A program made the translations under genes and the position numbers. From contig NZ_JAARML010000006.1 in the NCBI RefSeq assembly GCF_011759375.1, positions 186,001 through 250,000 of the forward strand: DNA of 64,000 nt, in the 5' to 3' direction. Numbering within the stretch: position 1 is the stretch's first letter; every line of letters starts with the position of its first letter. The notes below the pieces were generated by a model. It worked only from the letters and a program-made list of their open reading frames with translations, was not told the origin of the DNA and did not search any database. Origin of the DNA: Paraflavitalea devenefica (GTDB lineage: Bacteria; Bacteroidota; Bacteroidia; Chitinophagales; Chitinophagaceae). Shown here one piece after another: positions 53,639 through 61,516 of the stretch.

Positions 53639-53644
53639 ATCCCA

Positions 53645-53710
53645 GATCAGCAAGGGACCAGCCGCAGATCAGCCGTATTTCAGCCGCACTTCAGGAGTAT
53701 TAAAGGCGCA
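53645..53710. repeat. 11-bp-period degenerate array (array 3)
   Basis: Units gatcagcaagg, gaccagccgca, gatcagccgta, tttcagccgca, cttcaggagta and ttaaaggcgca. CAG falls at 53648, 53659, 53670, 53681 and 53692, exactly every 11 bp. The units resemble the first half of array 1 (ttcagcgagct). Confidence 0.8.
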
Positions 53711-53866
53711 TTTTACTAAAACCGCAACCCGGTTACACCATCATTCGCACTCTCCTCTATACCCTCAAACCATCTCATAATCAACAACTTTTCAGCCTGG
53801 CGCCAGTATGCCGCCCGGCCTTGTGCAGGGGGTACTGGTGCCCCAACCCTTAGTCCCTTTCCCGCC
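53698..53866. repeat. Diverged long direct repeat, second copy
   Basis: Matches 53437-53602 in order: TATTAAAGGCGCATTTTAC, GGTTACACCATC, GGCCTTGTGCAGGGGGTACT, CCCCAACCCTTAGTCCC. It contains a good copy of the hairpin repeat also found at 7543-7593. Confidence 0.65.
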
Positions 53867-53959
53867 TTCCCGCCTTACCGGCTTATCTCCTCCCAATCCC
53901 AAAAATCTTTCAATCCCGGTTCAGACAAATTCGTAAATTCATACATATAATCCAATCCC

Positions 53960-54754
53960 ATGGCAAAGCAAATCGCCGGACTCTGCTCCTTCGAAGGCAC
54001 TTTCGATGACATTACCTTCTATAAAATGGACGGGCAATACTACGCCCGCGCCAAAAGTTCCCTCAGCAGCAAACGCGTCAAAACAAGTCCGGAGTTTAAA
54101 TGGACCATGGTCTATGCCCGCTTGCTGGCCCGCGCCTCAAAGATCGGCTCGCAGGTCTACAAAGCCCTGCCACCCGGCTGGCGCCAGTTTTGGATGTACC
54201 GCTCCTTCACCGGCGAAGCATTCACCTTATTAAAAGAGAATGCCTATACAGACGAAGAAGTAAAACAACTCCTCTGGAAATGTTATGTCGAATACTGGGA
54301 ACAGCAAAAGGCAGCCGACCCGGACAATCCTATCTTTCAGCCCAAACCCCAAAAGATCAGGAAGAGAAGAAAATACAGCCAGGAATCCATCCAACGCCTC
54401 CTGAAACGGAAAGACAAAAACGGCAAACCCAAATGGAGAGACCCGGAAGAAGAAGAAAGAAAACGCCTGGCCAAAGAAAGGAACGCGGCAGCATATGCCC
54501 GCCTGCTGGAAAAAGAAAAACAATTGGCGCAACAAAACCTTGAACAGGCAGACCAACAGCCCAAAGGCGGACCAACGCTCAGCCAATGGGTCATTACACA
54601 GGACGGCCTCATCACGTTGACCAAAAGACCGCCAGAAACCAGGAGAGATGCACTGGAAATCACCAGCCAAAATCAAAACTCCATACCCCGCATCCCACCC
54701 AGGAATTTCCGCATAATACCGCAAACACCACCGCCTATAGGCTATATTGCATAA
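53960..54754 (+). CDS. Uncharacterised protein, FDDITFYKM family, long form
   Basis: 264 residues, no signal. Residues 1-110 match the 52502-53050 product (GTFDDITFYKMDGQYYARAK, SSLSSKRVKTSPEF, ARLLARASKIGSQVYKALPP, YRSFTGEAFTLLKEN). The remainder differs: a Lys/Arg/Glu-rich, probably coiled-coil stretch (about 125-195: RKRRKYSQESIQRLLKRKDK, EEEERKRLAKERNAA) and a low-complexity Pro/Gln/Arg tail. Two members with unlike tails suggest a conserved head and exchangeable C-terminal region. No known function. Confidence 0.7.
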   Translation: MAKQIAGLCSFEGTFDDITFYKMDGQYYARAKSSLSSKRVKTSPEFKWTMVYARLLARASKIGSQVYKALPPGWRQFWMYRSFTGEAFTLLKENAYTDEEVKQLLWKCYVEYWEQQKAADPDNPIFQPKPQKIRKRRKYSQESIQRLLKRKDKNGKPKWRDPEEEERKRLAKERNAAAYARLLEKEKQLAQQNLEQADQQPKGGPTLSQWVITQDGLITLTKRPPETRRDALEITSQNQNSIPRIPPRNFRIIPQTPPPIGYIA

Positions 54755-54778
54755 TAAATGCTTATAATATCATGATTG

Positions 54779-54853
54779 TGCAGGATTACTTACGGCATCA
54801 TGCAAATTTATTTTCCCACTACTGCAACTTTATGCGTCATTTTACCTAATTTG
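54779..54853 (+). promoter_or_regulatory. Operator/promoter region of the second deoR gene
   Basis: TGCAGGATTA (54779), TTTATGC (54829) and CCTAATTTG (TAATTTG at 54847-54853) repeat the layout of the module A promoter, with 18 nt and 19 nt distances preserved although the sequence between is not. Confidence 0.6.
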
Positions 54854-54872
54854 TGCGGGTAACCGCTAACCG

Positions 54873-55622
54873 ATGCTAAAGAAGGAACGTCAGGCATACA
54901 TACTGCACCAGGTCAACCTTCACAACAAAGTGTTGTCCTCCAGCCTAAGCCTGGAAATCAGTGTATCAGAAGATACTATCCGGCGCGACCTCCAGGAACT
55001 GGCCGATGAAGGCAAGATCATCAAAGTACATGGTGGCGCCCTCTCCCACTCCTTTAACCAGGTCTACTACCCATCCAACAACGTCTATTCGCACGACCAT
55101 AAAAAGATAATTGCGCAAAAAGCAGCATCCCTGGTAGAAGACGGCATGTTTGTGCTCACTACCGGCGGCACCACCATCATTGAGCTGGCCCGGGCATTGC
55201 CCCCGCAACTGAGGGCCACCTTTATATCGGGCAGTATTCCTGCTGTGCTGGAATACATGTACCACCCCACCATTGAGGTCATCCTCATTGGCGACAAAGT
55301 ATCCAAGAACTCCAAAATAACAGTAGGCAGTGAGGCCATTGCCCAGATCAAACGCATACGGGCCGATGTGTGTTTCCTCGGTGTCAATGCCATCAGCATT
55401 AAAGATGGCATTACCGATAGTGACTGGGATGTAGTACATCTCAAAAAAGCCATGATCGAATCCTCCCGGAAAGTAGTGTGCCTGTCCATTGCCGAAAAGA
55501 TCAATTCACTCCAACCTATCCATATTGCTGAAGTCAATAAAATCCATACGCTGATCACTGAATTATCGCCCGACGATCCGATGCTGAAGCCTTATCGTGA
55601 TGTAGGTATTGAGGTGTTATAA
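54873..55622 (+). CDS. DeoR family transcriptional regulator (module B)
   Basis: 249 residues, same length as the module A regulator with no gap needed to align them. HTH: SVSEDTIRRDLQELADEGKI. Sensor domain: VLTTGGTTIIELARALPPQL, LIGDKVSKNSKITVGSEA, GITDSDWDVVHLKKAMIESS. The recognition helix (SEDTIRRDL) is identical in the two, so they may bind the same DNA site, while the sensor differs at several places. It lies directly upstream of the second susC/susD pair. Confidence 0.92.
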   Translation: MLKKERQAYILHQVNLHNKVLSSSLSLEISVSEDTIRRDLQELADEGKIIKVHGGALSHSFNQVYYPSNNVYSHDHKKIIAQKAASLVEDGMFVLTTGGTTIIELARALPPQLRATFISGSIPAVLEYMYHPTIEVILIGDKVSKNSKITVGSEAIAQIKRIRADVCFLGVNAISIKDGITDSDWDVVHLKKAMIESSRKVVCLSIAEKINSLQPIHIAEVNKIHTLITELSPDDPMLKPYRDVGIEVL

Positions 55623-55763
55623 TAGCTTCTGTAGAACAGTTTGTAAATGCACGGGCCCCTGAACCCCTGTGAATAACCATTTCCCTGCCAACCGCCTTAT
55701 CCCTGTGTAATTCAACGTATACAACGACTGTTTATAACTAAAAGCTAAAAACACAATCAGCTT

Positions 55764-58700
55764 ATGAGAAAGACCCTCCGGCTGCTCCTGGCCGTTCTCC
55801 TGTTATTACCGTGCACCTACCTGCCCGCACAGCAGCGAACTGTTAGCGGCACGGTCCTGGCAGACGAAGACAATACCCCACTGCAAGGAGTAACGATCAC
55901 TAATCGAAACACCAACACACGTGTTCAAACGAACAATGCAGGCTATTTTACCATAGCTGCAGAAAAAGGCCATGTACTTATCCTTACTTACATCGGTTAT
56001 GCCCGCCAGGAAATCACCGTAGGTGACAATAACCTGGTCAATGCGAAGCTTGTTTCAAAAGAGAACGAGATGGGCGAAGTAGTAGTGACGGCATACGGCA
56101 TCAAGCGTGAAAAGAAATCGTTGGGTACTGCCGTAACCGAAGTGAAGGGTGAAGACATTGCACAAACCAGGCGTGAGAATTTCATCAACTCCCTGGCTGG
56201 CCGCGTACCAGGTGCACAGGTAAATGCTACCAGCGGTGCGCCAGGTGCTTCCACCTCCATCATTCTCCGTGGAGGAAGCGCCGTTAGCCTTAGCAATCAA
56301 CCTTTGTTTGTCATTGATGGCGTTCCATTGGACAACAATGTGCTGAACCAGGATCGCGACAACATGCTCACCCGGAATACTGCCAACCGAAGTGACGATT
56401 TTATGAATCGTGCCGGAGATCTTAACCCCGAGGATATTGAAAGCATCGTTATCTATAAGGGTCCTGAAGCGCAGGCCCTCTATGGAACAGATGCAGCCAA
56501 CGGTGTTATTATCATTACCACTAAAAAGGGGAAAGCCGGTAAAGCCACGATTACCTACGACAACACCTTCCGTATGGAAGAACTCTACCGCTTTCATAAT
56601 ATACAAAAAGTATATGCCCGCGGACGTAACGGTATTTCAAATCCCACCGAATCGGCCGCAGCTTTTGGAGAAACTACCACTTTCACACCTTTTTACCTGG
56701 GCGCAAAATATCCCGATTCTACCGTTTTTTATGACAACATCGACCAGTTTTTCCGTACCGGAAAAACACAACAGCACAACTTAAGTGTGGAAGGCGGTAA
56801 TGAAGGTTTTACCTTTCGCCTGAATGGTGGTTACACCAATCAACAAGGGGTCATACCATCCTCTGGCTTTCAACGGATATCAGTACGTTTCACCGGTGAT
56901 GCCAGATTATCACCTAAATCAAGGCTCACTTTTACTACGAATTTTACCAATACCAACGTTGATAAAACCAGTAAAGGTATCGGAAGCTATTACCTGGGCG
57001 CTCTTACCTGGCCTACAGATAATGACATGAGCGTTTACCTCAATCCCAATGGTACCCGTAAATTCCTGTTGTCTACCACTACCACAGGCACACAAGAGTA
57101 CGACAACCCATTCTGGGATGTGAATAAGAATGAAGCAGAAGACAGGACCAATCGTATCTTTGGTAACATTACTTATAATTTCGACCCCTATAAATGGCTG
57201 GGCCTTACAGCGATTGTGAGCCTTGACAACTATACTACTACCGGTTACCAGGCAACACATCCCCAATCACGCTATGGCATTGCTTCCAACGGCTGGTTTT
57301 CCCAGTATGATGCGATCTACCGCCAGCTTACCGGTAATATCCGGGGTGTGGTGCGCAAGAACTTTGGCGAGATCAGGAACACACTCACAGGTGGATTTTA
57401 CGTAGAAGACAACAGGCGCGTTATCAATGCAATGAAGGGTGAACGTTTCATGGAGCTGAATGTCAAATCTATTAACAACACGGAGCCTACCACCATGCTT
57501 GCCAGCAACCAGCAACAGCAAAGCAGGAAGGTTCGTTTTTACGGTCAATACAGCTTTAACTGGAAAGACATTATCATACCCACCTTCTCACTTTCTTATG
57601 AAGGCAACTCGGTACTAATGTCCAGATTCATCAGTAAGAATCCGTTCTACACATTTGGATCAGGCACCCTGGCCGTTAACATTGGCGAGATTAAAGAAGT
57701 AAAGGATATGATTTCCGACCTCGACTTGTTTAAATTACGGATTGGCTACTCTACTTCCGGACAGACAGCCGGCTTATTACCCTACAATATAGATCCCAGC
57801 TTCCAGGCCGTAACCACTACGGGTGGCGGATATGGATACAGGTTTACCGGTAACAACTTTGAACTGGACCCTCAATTTACTAAAAGCCTTGAATATGGAT
57901 TTGAATTGGCTATGTTCAAGAATAGACTGGGTGTAAACTTTACGATGTATAACAACAAGACCACTGATCAGATCTTCTTCCCCCGCGTATCATATGGCAC
58001 CGGCTTTATTCTTAAATACTATAATGGCGGCGACATCCAGAACAAGGGAATGGAAATACAGTTAACCGGTACACCTGTAAGGACCAAGAATTTTGAATGG
58101 AATGTGGTAGTGAACTTTGACCGCTTCAGAAATAAAGTACTGAAACTGAATTCAGGCCCCGGTGGCTATTATGATTCTGATACCTGGGTATATGGCAGCC
58201 TTCGTTCACAAACAGCTCCCGGCCAATCCATCTATGTACTATACGGGAACTCTTTTGCCACGAACAACAAAGGCGACCTGCTGATCAATCCGGGCTCCGG
58301 TTTACCCTCCACACAGGGCAGCTTTGTACCTGTTGCTGACAGGGCACCGGACTTTGCTGTAGGTGTGCAAAACACCGTTACCTGGAAAGGATTGAGCCTT
58401 TCTTTCAACCTCGATATGCGCCGTGGTGGTGATATCTTCAATGGTACAGAAATGGCCTTATACCGCAACGGTATCAGTGAGCGTACCCTCGACCGCGAAA
58501 TACCCCGTGTTATCAAAGGTGTATTAAAAGATGGACTGGAGAATACAGCCCACCCCACTCCCAACAACATCGTGATCATCCCTTATTACAGGAACGATTA
58601 TTACCAGAGCACTACAGCTTCCACAGCCGGTATCGTGGAAGGCGACTTCGTGGAAAAAGATGTAGACTGGATCCGCCTGCGGGACATCACCTTGAGCTAC

Positions 58701-58916
58701 CGGCTCGCTTCCAATGTAGTGAAAAAGTTGCGTATCAAATCGGCCAGTGTATTTGTTACCGCTACAGACCTGTTCATGATCACCAACTATTCAGGTGCTG
58801 ATCCTTCTGTGAGCGCTAACAACCCTTCTACTGGTGGTATCGGAGGTATTGGTATTGACTATGGTTCAATATCTACTCCCCGCACATTGAGCGCCGGCGT
58901 AAGGTTATCCTTTTAA
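55764..58916 (+). CDS. SusC-family TonB-dependent transporter (module B)
   Basis: 1050 residues. The signal peptide ends PAQQ; carboxypeptidase-like repeat RTVSGTVLADEDNTPLQGVT (about 25-100); TonB-box region GEVVVTAYGIKREKKSLGTA; plug with RVPGAQVNATSGAPGASTSI, LRGGSAVSLSNQPLFVIDGV and IYKGPEAQALYGTDAANGVI. The barrel ends LSAGVRLSF. Its sequence differs widely from the module A SusC, so the two regulators are more alike than the transporters they precede. The substrate is unknown. Confidence 0.95.
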   Translation: MRKTLRLLLAVLLLLPCTYLPAQQRTVSGTVLADEDNTPLQGVTITNRNTNTRVQTNNAGYFTIAAEKGHVLILTYIGYARQEITVGDNNLVNAKLVSKENEMGEVVVTAYGIKREKKSLGTAVTEVKGEDIAQTRRENFINSLAGRVPGAQVNATSGAPGASTSIILRGGSAVSLSNQPLFVIDGVPLDNNVLNQDRDNMLTRNTANRSDDFMNRAGDLNPEDIESIVIYKGPEAQALYGTDAANGVIIITTKKGKAGKATITYDNTFRMEELYRFHNIQKVYARGRNGISNPTESAAAFGETTTFTPFYLGAKYPDSTVFYDNIDQFFRTGKTQQHNLSVEGGNEGFTFRLNGGYTNQQGVIPSSGFQRISVRFTGDARLSPKSRLTFTTNFTNTNVDKTSKGIGSYYLGALTWPTDNDMSVYLNPNGTRKFLLSTTTTGTQEYDNPFWDVNKNEAEDRTNRIFGNITYNFDPYKWLGLTAIVSLDNYTTTGYQATHPQSRYGIASNGWFSQYDAIYRQLTGNIRGVVRKNFGEIRNTLTGGFYVEDNRRVINAMKGERFMELNVKSINNTEPTTMLASNQQQQSRKVRFYGQYSFNWKDIIIPTFSLSYEGNSVLMSRFISKNPFYTFGSGTLAVNIGEIKEVKDMISDLDLFKLRIGYSTSGQTAGLLPYNIDPSFQAVTTTGGGYGYRFTGNNFELDPQFTKSLEYGFELAMFKNRLGVNFTMYNNKTTDQIFFPRVSYGTGFILKYYNGGDIQNKGMEIQLTGTPVRTKNFEWNVVVNFDRFRNKVLKLNSGPGGYYDSDTWVYGSLRSQTAPGQSIYVLYGNSFATNNKGDLLINPGSGLPSTQGSFVPVADRAPDFAVGVQNTVTWKGLSLSFNLDMRRGGDIFNGTEMALYRNGISERTLDREIPRVIKGVLKDGLENTAHPTPNNIVIIPYYRNDYYQSTTASTAGIVEGDFVEKDVDWIRLRDITLSYRLASNVVKKLRIKSASVFVTATDLFMITNYSGADPSVSANNPSTGGIGGIGIDYGSISTPRTLSAGVRLSF

Positions 58917-58936
58917 TTGATTTTAAAACACTCGGT

Positions 58937-60628
58937 ATGAAAAAGATACTTTTCATTATACTTGCTGGTTCTGTTCTGCTTACTTCGTGTAAAAAATTCC
59001 TGGACATTAACAGTGACCCGGATACGCCACAGAACCCGGACCCTACTTCTGTTTTTCCTGTATTGATATCCAATATTCCCGGGGCAGGCGGTGAACGGGG
59101 CACCGGCGGCGTTCAGTTTGATGCACTGTGGATTGGTTCCTATATCCAATTCTGGCATGCTTTTAACTCCAGCCAGAACCAGTTTACCTGGGATGCACAT
59201 GGACACAATGGTCATACGGCCGACCGTGCCGCCGGTATCTGGAGAGCTACCTACTTTGGGGTGGGAAAAAACATGGAGTACTGTATTGAGGAAGGCCAAA
59301 AAAGAGGTCAATGGGACGTCGTAGGCGCTGCGCTCGCAATAAAGGCCTACCTCTTCCAGCTTACCACTAACTATCATGGAGAGATCATCTTCCACGATGC
59401 ATTTAAAGAAGATTCTCTTTTCTTCCGCTGGGATGACCAGAAAGAAGTGTACAAGGGCGTGGACTCCCTGGCCCGGTTGGCGATCGCTTTCCTCGATAAC
59501 AAGGAATATAATCCAGCCTCACTTCGCCTCACACGCGGCGACCTTACCTATGGCAACTCTGCCAACTTTGATACTGAAATAGCCCGCTGGAAAAAGTTTG
59601 CCTATGGCGTACTGGCCCGTAATTTCAGCGCTATCATTCATAAGCCGCAATATTCTGCAGATAGTGTGATCAAATATACTGACCTGGCGATGGCCAATGG
59701 TGCAGATGACTTCGTAGTACCGTTTGAGGCCAGCAGAACAGCGGATGCCAACATCTTTGGCACCTACCGCGATAATATGACGCCCATACGCCAAAGCGAT
59801 TACATCGTACGTTTACTGGATGGCAGTGTGTTTGCCGGTTCCAACGCCCTGGCCAACCGCGATCCCCGTATCCGTCATATGCTGGTAGCTTCACCTGATA
59901 CCCTTACCTATTCTGGTAATGGAGGCTACAGGGTAACAATTCCCGGCCTGGGAGATACTGTGCCCACCGCCAGCACCAGACGAAGGGTACCAGTCCTTTG
60001 GGGGGATAGTTTATATTCCAACCCAGGCAACGCCAACTTCGCTGCCAAATCAGGTAAATACCTGTTCCAGAATAAAGCGGTAATGCCTGTAATGACCTAT
60101 TCTGAAATGCAGTTCCTCAAGGCAGAAGCTGCGCTGCGTAAAGGCGATGCCACTACTGCCCATACTGCTTATAAAAATGGCATTAACGGCCACTTTGATT
60201 TCATTAATCGCACCAGCTATCCACGCAACCAGAGCGCCTTATTCAACCAAACACCCCTTTCAGCACAGGAAAGAACCGCCTATCTGGCCAGCGCCAATGT
60301 CAAACAAAATGCTGCCGACCTCCGCCTGTCGGACATTATGCAGCAGAAATTCATTGCGCTGTGGGGATGGGGATTTGTAGAAACATGGACCGATATGCGT
60401 AAATATCACTATTGGGATATTGATGATGTCCAACCAGGCGCTACCGAACAGGTGTATTCAGGCATGATGAAGCCCGTACTACTCTTTGCCGATAACAATG
60501 GTAAATATGCTTACCGCGTAAGGCCACGCTACAATTCCGAATATGTATGGAACATTTACATGCCGGAAATTGCCAACTCACCGGAATATCATACCATCGA
60601 AACATGGTTTAGCACCAGCCAACCTTAA
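58937..60628 (+). CDS. SusD/RagB-like lipoprotein (module B)
   Basis: 563 residues. The lipoprotein signal SVLLTSCKKFLDIN has its Cys at about 17. It belongs to the SusD-like 2 type, shown by FLDINSDPDTPQNPDPTSVF, RAAGIWRATYFGVGKNMEYC, TYSEMQFLKAEAALRKGD and IMQQKFIALWGWGFVETWTD. It binds nutrient at the mouth of the SusC barrel. It starts 20 nt after susC and is followed 21 nt later by another lipoprotein gene, so at least three genes are one operon. Confidence 0.93.
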   Translation: MKKILFIILAGSVLLTSCKKFLDINSDPDTPQNPDPTSVFPVLISNIPGAGGERGTGGVQFDALWIGSYIQFWHAFNSSQNQFTWDAHGHNGHTADRAAGIWRATYFGVGKNMEYCIEEGQKRGQWDVVGAALAIKAYLFQLTTNYHGEIIFHDAFKEDSLFFRWDDQKEVYKGVDSLARLAIAFLDNKEYNPASLRLTRGDLTYGNSANFDTEIARWKKFAYGVLARNFSAIIHKPQYSADSVIKYTDLAMANGADDFVVPFEASRTADANIFGTYRDNMTPIRQSDYIVRLLDGSVFAGSNALANRDPRIRHMLVASPDTLTYSGNGGYRVTIPGLGDTVPTASTRRRVPVLWGDSLYSNPGNANFAAKSGKYLFQNKAVMPVMTYSEMQFLKAEAALRKGDATTAHTAYKNGINGHFDFINRTSYPRNQSALFNQTPLSAQERTAYLASANVKQNAADLRLSDIMQQKFIALWGWGFVETWTDMRKYHYWDIDDVQPGATEQVYSGMMKPVLLFADNNGKYAYRVRPRYNSEYVWNIYMPEIANSPEYHTIETWFSTSQP

Positions 60629-60649
60629 TCATTCTTAATAAGATTAATT

Positions 60650-61420
60650 ATGAAGAAAATATTCGTCGCTATATTGGTTACTGTTTCCTTATTAGCCTGC
60701 GAAAAAAATAAGCTGGCTACTAAAAATGAAATTAACCCGGGAGATAATGCCCGTGTTAAAATAGGCTATTTTACTGCCTGGAGGGCCAACCTTGGAGTGC
60801 AATTGAAGGTCGATACTGTGCGTATCAGCAACCTGTTTAATTATGCAGTGGCTTATCCCGGAGGCGGTTTTAATACACTGGGTAATAACTATGCAGATTA
60901 CCTGTCCGTTAGCAGCAAACCCGACACGAAAATCACTGTATCCGTGCCTTATCTCAACACCAGCACCGATTCGCTCGTCGTATTTACCGGAATATTTGAC
61001 CTGGAAGAAGGCAAAAGACAAACGCTCATGCTCACAGATACGGTGCCCAATGTAGTGGGAACGGTGGTAGTGGATGAAACGCCATCTCCTCCGGCCACTA
61101 AAGCCAAATTTAAATTCTTTAATGGTATTCCTAATGTGGGCGTAAACCTGGATATCTATGCCGGTACTGTTAAGCTGGCTTCCGATATTGCTTATACGAA
61201 AGTATCTGACTACGTCGAGCTCACCATCACACCCGGCGCTTCGCTCACCTTTGCAGCAGTTAAAACCGGGCTGGCGCCAGGCGGCGCCAATACAGTGGCA
61301 TCCTACCCCACCACCGGCATGCAAAACGGGCGGACGTATACGATCCTGACAAGAGGGTTTGCAGGACTTGTTTCTCCCGATCCAAGAAGGATGATGGTAT
61401 CCCTCGTACCCACGTATTAA
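60650..61420 (+). CDS. DUF4397-like lipoprotein of module B
   Basis: 256 residues. Lipoprotein signal VTVSLLACEKNK with Cys17. Two beta-sandwich repeats begin ARVKIGYFTAWRANLGVQLK and AKFKFFNGIPNVGVNLDIYA, the pattern of DUF4397-like domains. It is probably surface-exposed with SusCD and may bind glycan or protein; there is no direct evidence. The transcript ends in a strong terminator straight after the gene. Confidence 0.75.
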   Translation: MKKIFVAILVTVSLLACEKNKLATKNEINPGDNARVKIGYFTAWRANLGVQLKVDTVRISNLFNYAVAYPGGGFNTLGNNYADYLSVSSKPDTKITVSVPYLNTSTDSLVVFTGIFDLEEGKRQTLMLTDTVPNVVGTVVVDETPSPPATKAKFKFFNGIPNVGVNLDIYAGTVKLASDIAYTKVSDYVELTITPGASLTFAAVKTGLAPGGANTVASYPTTGMQNGRTYTILTRGFAGLVSPDPRRMMVSLVPTY

Positions 61421-61439
61421 AATAAAAATTATAGACCCG

Positions 61440-61470
61440 GAAGCCCCCACAAACATGGGGGCTTCTCTAT
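61440..61470 (+). terminator. Intrinsic terminator after the module B operon
   Basis: GAAGCCCCCA (61440-61449) pairs perfectly with TGGGGGCTTC (61456-61465), followed by TCTATT. Confidence 0.85.
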
Positions 61471-61516
61471 TAATTTCCTATATTGATTGCCAATTGTATA
61501 GCCCTAAAGCATTCAT

